Source: Pseudomonadota bacterium
GTDB lineage: Bacteria; Pseudomonadota; Gammaproteobacteria; Burkholderiales; Burkholderiaceae_C
Assembly (NCBI GenBank): GCA_018241895.1
Contig: JAFECX010000005.1
Span: 1-39,549 of the forward strand
DNA: 39,549 bases
Reading direction: 5' to 3'
Shown: positions 15,826 through 24,435 of the stretch, piece after piece
Layout of the letters: each line of letters begins with the position of its first letter
How positions within the stretch are numbered: the stretch's first letter is position 1
Position numbers and translations under genes: made by a program
Notes under the pieces: model-generated
The model's database searches: none
What the model was told of the DNA's origin: nothing
The model's input: only the letters and a program-made list of their open reading frames with translations

Positions 15826-17760
15826 TCAGGCGGCGCGGGCCGCTGCGGCACCGTCCGCGGCGACCGCGGCCGGCGCCGGCATGCCGGCGAAGATGAGGTT
15901 GACGTCCTCGCCGCCCAGGCGCCAGGCTGGCGCACCCTGGGCCTTGAGTGCGCGCTGCACGAGCGCGGCCGCCGACAGCCGGTGCCAGTCCTCGGGCACG
16001 CGCTGACCATTGGCGACGGCGAGCACCTTCAGACGCGAGCGGATCGTCGCATCCAGTGCCGGGCCGAGCTTGACCGCTTCGTCGACCTTGCTGAGCACGA
16101 CGCCGCGGCAGCCGGCGCCGGCGTAGGCCGCGAGCTGGTCCTCGATCGTCTCGCCCTGCGCGGCGGCGTTGACGACGACCAGGCGCTTGATCGACGGGTG
16201 CGAAAGCATCTCCAGCAGCTCGCGCGTGCGGTGGTCGCGCTGCGCCATGCCGGCCGTGTCGATCAGCACCATCCGCTTGCCGGCCAGCAGTTCGAGCAGG
16301 TCCTCGAGCGAGGCACGATCGTGTGCGGTGTGCACCGGCACGCCGAGGATGCGGCCGTAGGTGCGCAGTTGCTCGTGCGCGCCGACGCGATACGCATCCA
16401 GCGTGACGAGGCCGAGGTTGGCCGCACCGTGGCGGGTGGCGAAGGCGGCGGCCAGCTTGGCGGTGCCGGTGGTCTTGCCGACGCCGGTGGCGCCGATCAG
16501 CGCGTACACGCCACCCAGATCCTCGAGCGCGCCCTCGCGCTCGCCGGTCGCGAGGTTGCGCTCGAGCACGCCGGCGGCCCACTCGAGCTCGGCGACGTCG
16601 TTGGGCAGGCTCTCGACCAGCTTGCGCGTGAGCGCTGCCGAAAAGCCGATGTCCAGCAGCCGCTGTGCAAGCTGCGCCTGACGCGGTTGGCGCTGCAGCT
16701 TTTCCATGAACGCGAGCGCACCGAAGCGCTGCTCGATGAGGCCGCGCATCGAACGCAGCTCGCTCAGCATCTGCGCGTCGTCGCGTGCCGTCTCGTGCGC
16801 CGCCTCGTGCACGACCTCGTGCGCCGCCTCGCGTGCGGCCTCGCGTGCCGCCGTGCAGGGCGCATGGCGCGCCGGCCCGGGTTGGGGCGGGCGCAGGGGC
16901 GGCGCCTCGTGCGCACAAGACAGTTCGCCCAGTTCGCGCAGTGCGCTCGGTTCACGCAGTTCACGCGCCTCGCGCGACGCACGCGCTGCGCGCGCCTCGT
17001 GCGCCTCGTGCGCCTCGTGCGACGACGCCGACGCCGGCTCGTGTGCCGGCGCGGCGTCGGGCTCGGGCAGTGCGCCACGGATCGTGTCGCCCAGGCGCAG
17101 CTCCTCGCGCAGGATCGGCGGCTCGTGCGCCCCGCCGGACGCACCGCCCGCCCGGCGTGCGCCCAGCCGCGTGCGCGCCTGCTCGATCGGCGAGGCGGCG
17201 ACGGCCGAGGGGCGCGTCGGCGCGTCGGCGTGCGGGGCCTGCGCCGCCGCACGGCGCTTGAGCATGCGTTCGCGCACGTAGTCCTGGAACGACAGCGTGC
17301 TCATCTGCAGCTGCTGCACATCCTCGGCGACGCTGGGCTCGAACGTCGGCTCGATGCGCTCGCCGCCACGCGAGCGCTGCCGCGACGTCGTCGCGTTCGC
17401 GACGGACGGCGCGGCGGCACCTGCGGCCGTCGCGGCGGCCGGCTCGCGCGCCGATGCGGTCGCGGCAGCGGCAGCCGCAGTCGCCGAGCCGGCCATCGAC
17501 GGGGTGGACGAGGCCGCGGGCGCGTTGCGCGCCGAAGCACCGACGCCCGCCGCGGACGTCGGGCGCTGCGCAGCGCTCACGTGTTCGGCGCCGGCCGCGA
17601 CGCGCTCGAGCTGGTTCACGCTCTCGGGCGCCATCGCCAGCACCTCGACGCCCTCGGGGCAGGGCCGGGTGGACATCACGACCGCATCGTCGCCGAAGGC
17701 CTGGCGCACCAGGGCCAGCGCTTCGCGGGACGTGCGCGCGGTGAAGCGCTTGAGATTCAT
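15826..17760 (-). CDS. flhF: Flagellar SRP-like GTPase FlhF
   Basis: FlhF marks the pole and helps place the export apparatus. It starts MNLKRFTARTSREALALVRQ, the conserved B-domain start with AFGDDAVVMSTR. The C-terminal NG GTPase domain (about residues 335-620) has the P-loop GATGVGKTT (423-431), then LVTLDAYRVGAHEQLRTYGR, VLIDTAGMAQRD and VLSKVDEA. At 644 residues it is longer than most FlhF proteins (about 400-500). The extra length is a linker, about residues 60-330, rich in Ala, Arg, Glu and His, including the short repeat SHEAHEAHEA. Its ATG overlaps the flhA stop by four bases, so translation is probably coupled. Confidence 0.95.
   Translation of the reverse strand: MNLKRFTARTSREALALVRQAFGDDAVVMSTRPCPEGVEVLAMAPESVNQLERVAAGAEHVSAAQRPTSAAGVGASARNAPAASSTPSMAGSATAAAAAATASAREPAAATAAGAAAPSVANATTSRQRSRGGERIEPTFEPSVAEDVQQLQMSTLSFQDYVRERMLKRRAAAQAPHADAPTRPSAVAASPIEQARTRLGARRAGGASGGAHEPPILREELRLGDTIRGALPEPDAAPAHEPASASSHEAHEAHEARAARASREARELREPSALRELGELSCAHEAPPLRPPQPGPARHAPCTAAREAAREAAHEVVHEAAHETARDDAQMLSELRSMRGLIEQRFGALAFMEKLQRQPRQAQLAQRLLDIGFSAALTRKLVESLPNDVAELEWAAGVLERNLATGEREGALEDLGGVYALIGATGVGKTTGTAKLAAAFATRHGAANLGLVTLDAYRVGAHEQLRTYGRILGVPVHTAHDRASLEDLLELLAGKRMVLIDTAGMAQRDHRTRELLEMLSHPSIKRLVVVNAAAQGETIEDQLAAYAGAGCRGVVLSKVDEAVKLGPALDATIRSRLKVLAVANGQRVPEDWHRLSAAALVQRALKAQGAPAWRLGGEDVNLIFAGMPAPAAVAADGAAAARAA
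16783..17030. repeat. Low-complexity repeats in the flhF linker
   Basis: Two patches of short in-frame repeats built on GCCTCGTGC (nine bases) lie in the linker. One is at about 16783-16852, encoding AAREAAREAAHEVVHEAAHE; the other is at about 16975-17024, encoding SHEAHEAHEARAARA. All units are multiples of three, so expansion or contraction preserves the frame. Confidence 0.75.
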
Positions 17761-19862
17761 GCGGCGGCTCCGATGATCGACCCGATGCGGATCGAGTGGG
17801 TTTCGGGAATCTCGCTGTGCGCCAGCACCTTCAGGCGCGGCGCGGCGCGGCGCAGCAGCCGGGCGAGCTGTGCGCGCACCGCGTCGGGCACCAGCAGGCA
17901 GGCCGGCTGTCCGCGGTCCTCGGCGGCACGCGCGGTGTCGGCCGCGCTGCGCGTGAGCGTCTCGGCGATGCCGGGGTCGAGCGCGGCGCCGTGCGGCGAG
18001 CCGAGCGCCTGCGCCACGATGCGCTCGAGTTCCGGGTCGAGCGCGATCACCTCGAGCTCCTTCACCGGCCCGTAGATCTGCTGCACGATGGCCGGCGCCA
18101 GGTGGGTGCGCACGCGCCGCGCCAGCTCGTGCGGGTCGCTCACGCCGGCGGCGTGCTCGGCCAGGCACTCGACGATCGAGCGCATGTCGCGGATGTGCAC
18201 GCCCTCTTCGAGCAGCAGTTGCAGCACGCGCTGCACGGTGGCGATGCCGACCATCTTGGGCACGACGTCCTCGATCAATCTGGGGGCGAGCTTGGTGACG
18301 TGGTCCACGAGCTGCTGCGTCTCGACGCGGCCCAGCAGCCTCGCGGCGTTCACCTGCATCAAGTGTGAAAGGTGGGTCGCGATGACGGTGGCGCAATCAA
18401 CGACCGTAAATCCGGCCATTTGGGCCATCTCCTTGTGGCGCTCCTCGATCCACACCGCGGGCAGCCCGAAGGCCGGATCGACGGTCTCGGTGCCGGGCAG
18501 GCGCTGCTGCGCACCGCCGGGGTTGATGGCCAGCCACTGCCCGGGCATCGCCTCGCCCTCTCCCACCACGGCGCCGCGCAGCGTCACGCGGTACATGCCG
18601 GGCTTGAGCTCGACCAGGTTGTCGCGGATGTGCACCGGCGGCGGCAGGAAGCCGACGTCCTGCGCGAACTTCTTGCGCACGCCCTTGATGCGCGCCAGCA
18701 GGTCGCCCTGGCGCGCCTTGTCGACCAGCGCGATGAGGCGGTAGCCGACCTCGAGGCCGAGCGTGTCGACCGGCGTCAGGTCGTCCCAGCTGGCCTCGGC
18801 GTCGGGCGGCGGTCCGCGCCGCGTCGGGGCCTGGGCAGCGGCCGCCGCGGCGGCGGCCTGCTTCTGGCGCGCCAGGTGCCACGCCAGGCCGCCCAGCGCC
18901 GACGCGATGGCGATGAACACCAGGTTGGGCATGCCCGGCACCAGGCCCAGAGCGCCGACGATGCCGGCGGTGATGCCCAGCGCGCGCGGCGAGTCGAACA
19001 CCTGGGCGCGGATCTGCGTGCCGATGTCCTCGCTCTTGCCGACGCGCGAGACGACCATCGCCGCCGCCACCGAGATCAGCAGCGCCGGGATCTGCGCCAC
19101 CAGCGCGTCGCCGACGGCCAGCATCACGTACGAGCGCGCCGCCTCGCCCGCATCCATCGCGTGCATCGCCACGCCGATCACGAGGCCGCCGGCGATGTTG
19201 ATGAGCAGGATCAGGATGCCGGCGATGGCATCGCCGCGCACGAACTTGCTGGCGCCATCCATCGAGCCGAAGAAGTCGGCCTCCTCGCCGACTTCGGCGC
19301 GACGGCGCCGCGCCTCCTGCTCGTCGATCAGGCCGGCGTTGAGGTCGGCATCGATCGCCATCTGCTTGCCCGGCATGGCGTCGAGCGCGAAGCGCGCGCC
19401 GACCTCGGCGATGCGCTCGGCGCCCTTGGTGACGACGACGAAGTTGATGACGACCAGGATCGCGAACACGATCAGGCCGACGGCGAAGTTGCCGCCGATC
19501 AGGAAGTGACCGAAGGCCTCGATCACGCGCCCGGCGGCGGACGGCCCGGTGTGCCCTTCCATCAGCACCACGCGCGTCGAGGCGACGTTGAGCGACAGGC
19601 GCATGAGCGTCGTCACCAGCAGCACGGTGGGCAGGGCCGCGAAGTCCAGCGGCCGCACCATCTGCGCCGAGACCATCATCACCATCAGCGCCAGCGCGAT
19701 GTTGAACGTGAACAGCAGGTCCAGCAGCAGCGGCGGCAGCGGCAGCACCATCATCGCCAGCATCAGCACGACGAAGACGGGCAGCATCAGCACGCGCACG
19801 GCGACGGCGCGCGCGTCGCCGCCGGCGCGCAGCGCCTCGAGCGCGGCGACGATGCGATTCAT
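17757..19862 (-). CDS. flhA: Flagellar export gate protein FlhA
   Basis: FlhA is the main membrane component of the flagellar type III export gate. The 701 residues match the family (about 690-700). There are about eight membrane segments in the first 330 residues, starting at LMLPVFVVLMLAMMVLPLPP. They contain the conserved FHIPEP-type loop: DADLNAGLIDEQEARRRRAE and EADFFGSMDGASKFVRGDAI. The cytoplasmic domain (about 350-700) docks chaperone-substrate pairs. An alanine run (AAAAAAAAQAP) marks the linker between them. It starts three bases after flhB and overlaps flhF by four bases. Confidence 0.98.
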   Translation of the reverse strand: MNRIVAALEALRAGGDARAVAVRVLMLPVFVVLMLAMMVLPLPPLLLDLLFTFNIALALMVMMVSAQMVRPLDFAALPTVLLVTTLMRLSLNVASTRVVLMEGHTGPSAAGRVIEAFGHFLIGGNFAVGLIVFAILVVINFVVVTKGAERIAEVGARFALDAMPGKQMAIDADLNAGLIDEQEARRRRAEVGEEADFFGSMDGASKFVRGDAIAGILILLINIAGGLVIGVAMHAMDAGEAARSYVMLAVGDALVAQIPALLISVAAAMVVSRVGKSEDIGTQIRAQVFDSPRALGITAGIVGALGLVPGMPNLVFIAIASALGGLAWHLARQKQAAAAAAAAQAPTRRGPPPDAEASWDDLTPVDTLGLEVGYRLIALVDKARQGDLLARIKGVRKKFAQDVGFLPPPVHIRDNLVELKPGMYRVTLRGAVVGEGEAMPGQWLAINPGGAQQRLPGTETVDPAFGLPAVWIEERHKEMAQMAGFTVVDCATVIATHLSHLMQVNAARLLGRVETQQLVDHVTKLAPRLIEDVVPKMVGIATVQRVLQLLLEEGVHIRDMRSIVECLAEHAAGVSDPHELARRVRTHLAPAIVQQIYGPVKELEVIALDPELERIVAQALGSPHGAALDPGIAETLTRSAADTARAAEDRGQPACLLVPDAVRAQLARLLRRAAPRLKVLAHSEIPETHSIRIGSIIGAAA

Positions 19863-19865
19863 CGA

Positions 19866-21065
19866 TCAGCGCCGGGCATCGCGTGCGGCGCCGGTCGCAC
19901 CCGCGGCACCGGCTGCGCCCGCGGCAGAAGGCACCTGCGCCAGCGGATCCATGTCGGGCGGCACCTCGGGCACCGGCGCGCTGGCCGTGAAGGCGCGCCC
20001 CGCGGCCAGCGCGTCGCGCAACTGGTAGACCCAGGCCAGCACCTGCGCGACGGCGGTGAACAGCCGCGCCGGCACCTCCTGGTCGATGTCGGTGTGCGCG
20101 TACAGCGCGCGCGCCAGCGGCGGCGCCTGCACGACCGGCACCTTGGCCTCGAGGGCGAGTTCGCGGATCTTCAGCGCCAGCAGATCGGCGCCCTTGGCGA
20201 CGACGCGCGGCGCCGACATCTGCGCTTCCTCGTACTTCAGCGCCACCGCGTAGTGCGTGGGGTTCATCACCACCAGGTCGGCGCGCGGCACCGCGGCCAG
20301 CATGCGGCGGCTGGCCATCTCGCGCATGCGCAACCGCATCTTGCCCTTGACCTCGGCGTTGCCCTCGACCTCGCGCATCTCCTTCTTGACTTCCTCTGCA
20401 CTCATGCGCAGGCGGCGCAGCAGCAGGTGGCGCTGCAGCGGCAAGTCGACGAGCGCGAACAGTGCCAGCACGCCGCCCAGCAGCAGCAGCCCGCCGCGGA
20501 TCGCGGCGCCGGCTTCGGCGATGGCGCTGGGCAGCGGCAGCGCCAGCAGCCGCAGGGCCTCGGGCCAGTGGCCGGCCAGGTACCAGGCGCCGGTCGCGCC
20601 CAGCACGAGGGCCAGCAGGCAGGCCTTGAGCGTGTTGGTGAGCTGGCCCGGCGAGAGCAGCCGCTGCAGGCCTGCCAGCGGGTCGAGCTTGCGCAACTTC
20701 GGCGTCAGCGCCTCGAGCGAGAAGTTCCAGCCGCCGCTCAGCAGGCCCGCCGCCAGCGCCAGCAGCGCCGCGCCGATGCCGATCGGCAGCACCGCCACCA
20801 GCAGCCAGCCGCCCAGCCGCACCAGCCGTTCGACCATCGCCCGCGGCTCGCGCACGAGGGCCGCGTCGAAGGCCAGCCCTTCGGCGATCAGGCGTGCGAG
20901 CCCGCGCGTCAGCTCGGGGGCAAAGAGGCCCAGCAGCGCCACGCCCAGGCCGAGCGCGGCGAAGTGCGACAGATCGCGCGAGCGCGCGACCTGCCCTTCG
21001 CGGCGCGCCTTCTCGATCTTGCGCGGCGTGGCAGGAAGGGTGCGATCCTGGGCGGTTTCGGCCAT
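19866..21065 (-). CDS. flhB: Flagellar export switch protein FlhB
   Basis: FlhB switches export from rod-hook to filament substrates. I chose the ATG at MAETAQDRTLPATPRKIEKA, which gives the canonical start (EKARREGQVARSRDL) and 399 residues; a longer frame upstream is unlikely. Four membrane segments precede the cytoplasmic domain. The autocleavage motif NPTH is present, with N268-P269 in LVVMNPTHYAVALKYE. The C-terminus has an extra Ala/Gly-rich tail (SAAGAAGAAGATGAARDARR). It follows a 224-base gap after cheZ, which should contain the promoter of the flhBA-flhFG-fliA unit. Confidence 0.97.
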   Translation of the reverse strand: MAETAQDRTLPATPRKIEKARREGQVARSRDLSHFAALGLGVALLGLFAPELTRGLARLIAEGLAFDAALVREPRAMVERLVRLGGWLLVAVLPIGIGAALLALAAGLLSGGWNFSLEALTPKLRKLDPLAGLQRLLSPGQLTNTLKACLLALVLGATGAWYLAGHWPEALRLLALPLPSAIAEAGAAIRGGLLLLGGVLALFALVDLPLQRHLLLRRLRMSAEEVKKEMREVEGNAEVKGKMRLRMREMASRRMLAAVPRADLVVMNPTHYAVALKYEEAQMSAPRVVAKGADLLALKIRELALEAKVPVVQAPPLARALYAHTDIDQEVPARLFTAVAQVLAWVYQLRDALAAGRAFTASAPVPEVPPDMDPLAQVPSAAGAAGAAGATGAARDARR

Positions 21066-21289
21066 GGCTTGGACGCTCGTCGCGAGCGTCGCCATCGTGC
21101 CTCGCACGGGCAGCCGACTGGAGGCGGAAAAGCGCCCGAAAGGCGCGTTTCATGCGCTGCGGCGCGACGCCTCGTGCCGCGCGGCAGTGCCGCGCGCATG
21201 GCGCATGGCGCGCCGCGCCACTGCGGCCGGGACCTCTTGCTCGGGCGGCCGCGCCCGAGGCTCCGGACGCCGGGCCCGCCCGGGGGCGC
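21066..21289 (-). promoter_or_regulatory. Region between cheZ and flhB
   Basis: This gap of 224 bases must end the motAB-cheYZ transcript and start the flhB unit. It holds one terminator-like hairpin (annotated separately) and several GC-rich inverted segments. I could not recognise a sigma-28 or FlhDC site. Confidence 0.4.
21128..21146 (-). terminator. Possible intrinsic terminator after cheZ
   Basis: On the minus strand GCGCC-TTTCG-GGCGC is followed directly by TTTTCC. It lies about 145 bases after the cheZ stop and before flhB. The stem is only five base pairs, so termination may be partial. Confidence 0.5.
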
Positions 21290-21916
21290 TCAAAAACCCA
21301 GGCTGGCGAGCAGGTCGTCCACTTCGCCCTGGTTGGCGACAACGTCGCTGCGGCCCTGCGGATCGACGACCGGGCCGTTGAGCATGGTCGGCGCGACCTT
21401 GACGCGCTCGTCGTCGGGCACCACCGAGACCAGCAGCTTGACCAGGCTGTCCTCGAGCTCGGTGGCCAGCGTGATGACCTTGGCCACCACCTGTCCGGTG
21501 AGATCGTGGAAGTCCTGCGCCATCATGATGTCGGTCAGGTGGCCGTCGATGGCCGCGGTGCGCTCCTCGGCCTCGTGCACGAAGTTCATCACCGCCCCCG
21601 AGGCCACGGCCTTCACCGGATCGGCGACGATGAGGCGCGCCATGCGGTGCGCGGCCTCGGCGATGTACGCGTGGTCGGCCTTGGCGCGGTCGACCGAGTT
21701 GAGCACCTTCTCGGCCGCCTCGGCGGTCTTGCTGGCGATGTAGCTCAGGCGGCTGCGCGCGTCGGGCAGCCCCTCGGTGGCCACCTGCAGCTTGGGCATC
21801 ACGCCCAGCTGCGCCAGCGTGTCGTGCACCAGGCGCGTGATCGAGCCGATCTGCTGGTAGACCTCGGGCGAGACCGCCGGCGGCGGCTGCAGGGTGGCGG
21901 CATCGTCCATCTTCAT
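21290..21916 (-). CDS. cheZ: CheY-P phosphatase CheZ
   Basis: CheZ removes phosphate from CheY-P. The catalytic motif is intact: QDFHDLTGQ, where D138 and Q142 correspond to D143 and Q147 of E. coli CheZ. The C-terminal CheY-binding peptide is present (EVDDLLASLGF at the very end). The start was set at the ATG of MKMDDAATLQPPPAVSPEVY because GGAG lies eight bases upstream; the GTG three codons earlier overlaps that ribosome-binding site. Length is 208 residues. It follows cheY by 25 bases. Confidence 0.96.
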   Translation of the reverse strand: MKMDDAATLQPPPAVSPEVYQQIGSITRLVHDTLAQLGVMPKLQVATEGLPDARSRLSYIASKTAEAAEKVLNSVDRAKADHAYIAEAAHRMARLIVADPVKAVASGAVMNFVHEAEERTAAIDGHLTDIMMAQDFHDLTGQVVAKVITLATELEDSLVKLLVSVVPDDERVKVAPTMLNGPVVDPQGRSDVVANQGEVDDLLASLGF

Positions 21917-21941
21917 GCGGTTCACTCCGATGCGTCGCGTC

Positions 21942-22340
21942 TCAGGCCGTGGCGGCGAGCTTGTGCATGATCTTGGTCACCTTCTCCTCCAGCGTCGCCT
22001 TGGTGAAGGGCTTGACGATGTAGCCGGCGGCGCCGCTCTGCGCGGCGAGCACGATGTCTTCCTTGCGCGCCTCGGCGGTGACCATCAGCACCGGCAGGTG
22101 CTTGAGCCCTTCGTCGGCCTTGACGGCCTTGAGCAGCTCGAAGCCGTTCATGTTGGGCATGTTGATGTCGCTGACGACGAAGTCGAAGCGCGCGTTCTTC
22201 AGCATGTTCAGCGCCACCGCGCCGTCCTCGGCCTCGTCGACGTTGTTGCAGCCCATCTCCTTGAGCAGGCCACGCACGATGCGGCGCATCGTCGAGAAGT
22301 CGTCGACGACGAGGAACTTCAGTTCGGTGGGCGTACTCAT
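21942..22340 (-). CDS. cheY: Chemotaxis response regulator CheY
   Basis: This is a single-domain receiver of 132 residues starting [20 protein letters not shown]. The acidic pocket D13/D14, the phospho-acceptor D58 ([12 protein letters not shown]), T88 (MVTAEA) and K110 (YIVKPF) are all present. It signals direction change to the motor switch. Translation starts 31 bases after the motB stop. A sigma-28 promoter overlaps the end of motB, so cheYZ can be transcribed apart from motAB. Confidence 0.97.
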   Translation of the reverse strand: MSTPTELKFLVVDDFSTMRRIVRGLLKEMGCNNVDEAEDGAVALNMLKNARFDFVVSDINMPNMNGFELLKAVKADEGLKHLPVLMVTAEARKEDIVLAAQSGAAGYIVKPFTKATLEEKVTKIMHKLAATA

Positions 22341-22371
22341 GGCAGGCTCCTCGGCGGGCAGGCTGGGTGAC

Positions 22372-22398
22372 TTATCGGAGTGGGTCGGCCGGACTTGA
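22372..22398 (-). promoter_or_regulatory. Sigma-28 (FliA) promoter of cheYZ inside the motB 3' end
   Basis: On the minus strand TCAAG (22398-22394), a spacer of 14 bases and TCCGATAA (22379-22372) match the FliA consensus at exactly the E. coli spacing. The last three bases of the -10 are the motB stop codon. The site ends 31 bases before the cheY ATG. Confidence 0.75.
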
Positions 22399-23388
22399 GT
22401 CGCGCGGCGACGCCGCGGCCGCAGCCGGTGCCGGCGCAGGCACGCGCGGCGCCGGGGCTGCGTCGGGCGCATCGCCGGCGGCAGGCTCGGCCGCAGGCTC
22501 GCCGGCGTCGATGCCGCCGCGCAGCGCGCGCTCCTCGGCCTCGCGGTTCATGACCAGGATGCTGATGCGGCGATTGGCCGGCGCGCGCGGGTCGGCGGCG
22601 GCGAACAGCACGCTCGAGGCCAGGCCGAGAACGCGCAGCACGTGCTCGTCGGGCAGGCCGCCGGCCAGCAGTTCGCGGCGCGACGCGTTGGCGCGGTCGG
22701 CGGAAAGCTCCCAGTTGCTGTAGCCGCGCTCGCCGCCGGTGAACGGATGCGCGTCGGTGTGCCCCTCGAGCGTGAGCCGGTTGGGCACGTCGGCGAGCAG
22801 GCCGCCCAGGTCGCGCAGCAGTTCGCGCATGTGCGGCTGCACCTCGGCGCTGCCGCTGGCGAACATCGCCCGGCCGGCATCGTCGACGATCTGGATGCGC
22901 AGCCCTTCGGGCGTCATCTCGAGCTTGATCTGGCTGCGCATCGCGGCCAGCCGGGGGTTGCTTTCGATCTTCTGCTCGACCTTGCGCTTGAGGTCCTCGA
23001 GCCGGGCGATCTCGGCGCGCAGTTGCTCGGCCTTGAGCGCGCGCAGGTTGACCGTGCTGCGGGTCGATGCGACCTCGCCGCGCTTGACCTGCCCGGTGGT
23101 GCGCGTGAAGTCCTGGCCGCCGCCCTTGATCACGTGCGAGCTGTCGCCCGAGCCCGAACCGGCGCCCAGCAGCGAGATCTTCAGCGGCGAGGCGAAGTAG
23201 TCGGCGATGCCCTTCTTGTCGCCCTCGGTCGTGCTGCCGAGCAGCCACATCAGCAGGAAGAAGGCCATCATCGCCGTCACGAAGTCGGCGTAGGCGATCT
23301 TCCACGCGCCGCCGTGCGCACCGTGGCCGCCCTTCTTGACGCGCTTGACGATGATCGGCTGCAGCTTCTTCGCGTCGCCTGCCATCAT
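22372..23388 (-). CDS. motB: Flagellar stator protein MotB
   Basis: MotB anchors the stator to peptidoglycan and carries the proton-binding aspartate. One membrane helix follows the cytoplasmic start ([20 protein letters not shown]), with the essential Asp at residue 35. The OmpA-like peptidoglycan-binding domain is in the C-terminal half ([13 protein letters not shown], then [18 protein letters not shown]). The tail after about residue 280 is Ala/Pro-rich. The length is 338 residues from the first of two adjacent ATG codons ([10 protein letters not shown]). It lies 97 bases after motA. Its final Arg-stop codons (CGA TAA) double as part of the cheY promoter. Confidence 0.97.
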   Translation of the reverse strand: MMAGDAKKLQPIIVKRVKKGGHGAHGGAWKIAYADFVTAMMAFFLLMWLLGSTTEGDKKGIADYFASPLKISLLGAGSGSGDSSHVIKGGGQDFTRTTGQVKRGEVASTRSTVNLRALKAEQLRAEIARLEDLKRKVEQKIESNPRLAAMRSQIKLEMTPEGLRIQIVDDAGRAMFASGSAEVQPHMRELLRDLGGLLADVPNRLTLEGHTDAHPFTGGERGYSNWELSADRANASRRELLAGGLPDEHVLRVLGLASSVLFAAADPRAPANRRISILVMNREAEERALRGGIDAGEPAAEPAAGDAPDAAPAPRVPAPAPAAAAASPRDSSPADPLR

Positions 23389-23485
23389 CGGCCCCCGTGC
23401 CCGCTGCGCCCCGCGGCGGCCGCGTCCCGGGGCGCAGGGCCCGCATCCGGTCCGCAACGGTCGGACCGTCTGGACGCCGGGCCGT

Positions 23486-24346
23486 TCACTTCTTGCCCTT
23501 CACGTGCCCCTCGAGCTCGGCGAAGCTGGGCCGCTCGGTCGAGTACAGCACCTTGCGCCCGAACTCGATCGCCACCTGCGGTGCGTAGCCCTGCATGCTG
23601 GCCAGCAGCGTGGTCTTGATGCACTGCAGTTCCTTGGTCGCCTCGTCGACCTTCTGCTCGAGCAGCCCCGCCAGCGGCTCGGCGAAGCCGTAGGCGAGGA
23701 AGATGCCGAGGAAGGTGCCGACCAGCGCCGAACCGATCATGCCGCCCAGCACCGCCGGCGGCTGGCCCACCGAGCCCATCGTGTTGACCACGCCGAGCAC
23801 GGCCGCGACGATGCCGAAGGCCGGCAGCGCGCCGGCCAGCCGCTGCATCGCCGCCACCGCCGCGTGTTCCTCGTGGTGATGGGTCTCGATCTCGCTGTCC
23901 ATCAGCGACTCGATCTCGTGTGCATTCAGGTTGCCCGAGACCATCATGCGCAGGTAGTCGGTCACGAACTCCTGCACGTGGTGGTCGCTGCCCACCACCG
24001 GATATTTCTGGAACAGCGGCGAGTTGGCCGGATCCTCGACGTCCTGCTCGATGGCCATGAGGCCTTCCTTGCGCGCCTTCTGCAAGATGTCGTACATCAG
24101 CGCCAGCAGCTCCATGTAGCGCGCCTTGCTGTACTTGCTGCCCTTGAAGCACTTGCCGATGCCCGCCGCCGTCGCCTTGAGCACCTTGGGCTGGTTGTTG
24201 GCGACGAACGCGCCCAGCGCGGCGCCGCCGATCGTGATCAGCTCGAACGGCAGCGCCTTCAGGATCACGCCGATGTTGCCGCCGTGCACGATGAAGACAC
24301 CGAACACGCAGCCCAGGGCGAGGACCCAACCGACGAGGACGAACAT
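23486..24346 (-). CDS. motA: Flagellar stator protein MotA
   Basis: MotA forms the proton channel with MotB and pushes the rotor. Four membrane helices are visible: residues about 1-22 (MFVLVGWVLALGCVFGVFIV), about 30-50, and the C-terminal pair including LPAFGIVAAVLGVVNTMGSV and LGGMIGSALVGTFLGIFLAY. The conserved proline is in LPAFGIV. The cytoplasmic loop (about 60-165) carries the charged rotor contact region. The 286-residue length is typical of proton-type MotA. It begins 62 bases after the methyltransferase gene and has its own FliA-type promoter. Confidence 0.97.
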   Translation of the reverse strand: MFVLVGWVLALGCVFGVFIVHGGNIGVILKALPFELITIGGAALGAFVANNQPKVLKATAAGIGKCFKGSKYSKARYMELLALMYDILQKARKEGLMAIEQDVEDPANSPLFQKYPVVGSDHHVQEFVTDYLRMMVSGNLNAHEIESLMDSEIETHHHEEHAAVAAMQRLAGALPAFGIVAAVLGVVNTMGSVGQPPAVLGGMIGSALVGTFLGIFLAYGFAEPLAGLLEQKVDEATKELQCIKTTLLASMQGYAPQVAIEFGRKVLYSTERPSFAELEGHVKGKK

Positions 24347-24408
24347 GAGCGCTCAGCGTTGCTGCAGGCGAAGCGGGCGCGGCGGGGGCCACGCGCGTGC
24401 TGCGTGGG

Positions 24409-24435
24409 TTATCGGCCCGCCCCGCCGACGGTTGA
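24409..24435 (-). promoter_or_regulatory. Sigma-28 (FliA) promoter of motAB inside the methyltransferase 3' end
   Basis: On the minus strand TCAAC (24435-24431), a 14-base spacer and GCCGATAA (24416-24409) give a nearly ideal FliA promoter 62 bases before motA. The -10 ends in the TAA stop codon of the methyltransferase gene, and the -35 lies eight codons earlier (Ser-Thr). Confidence 0.8.

Noticed and set aside
18372..21743. Plus-strand open frame of over 1100 codons opposite flhA and flhB
   Set aside because: It is antisense to two certain genes, and its composition (Arg, His, Gln, Asp runs) is typical of mirrored GC-rich coding sequence.
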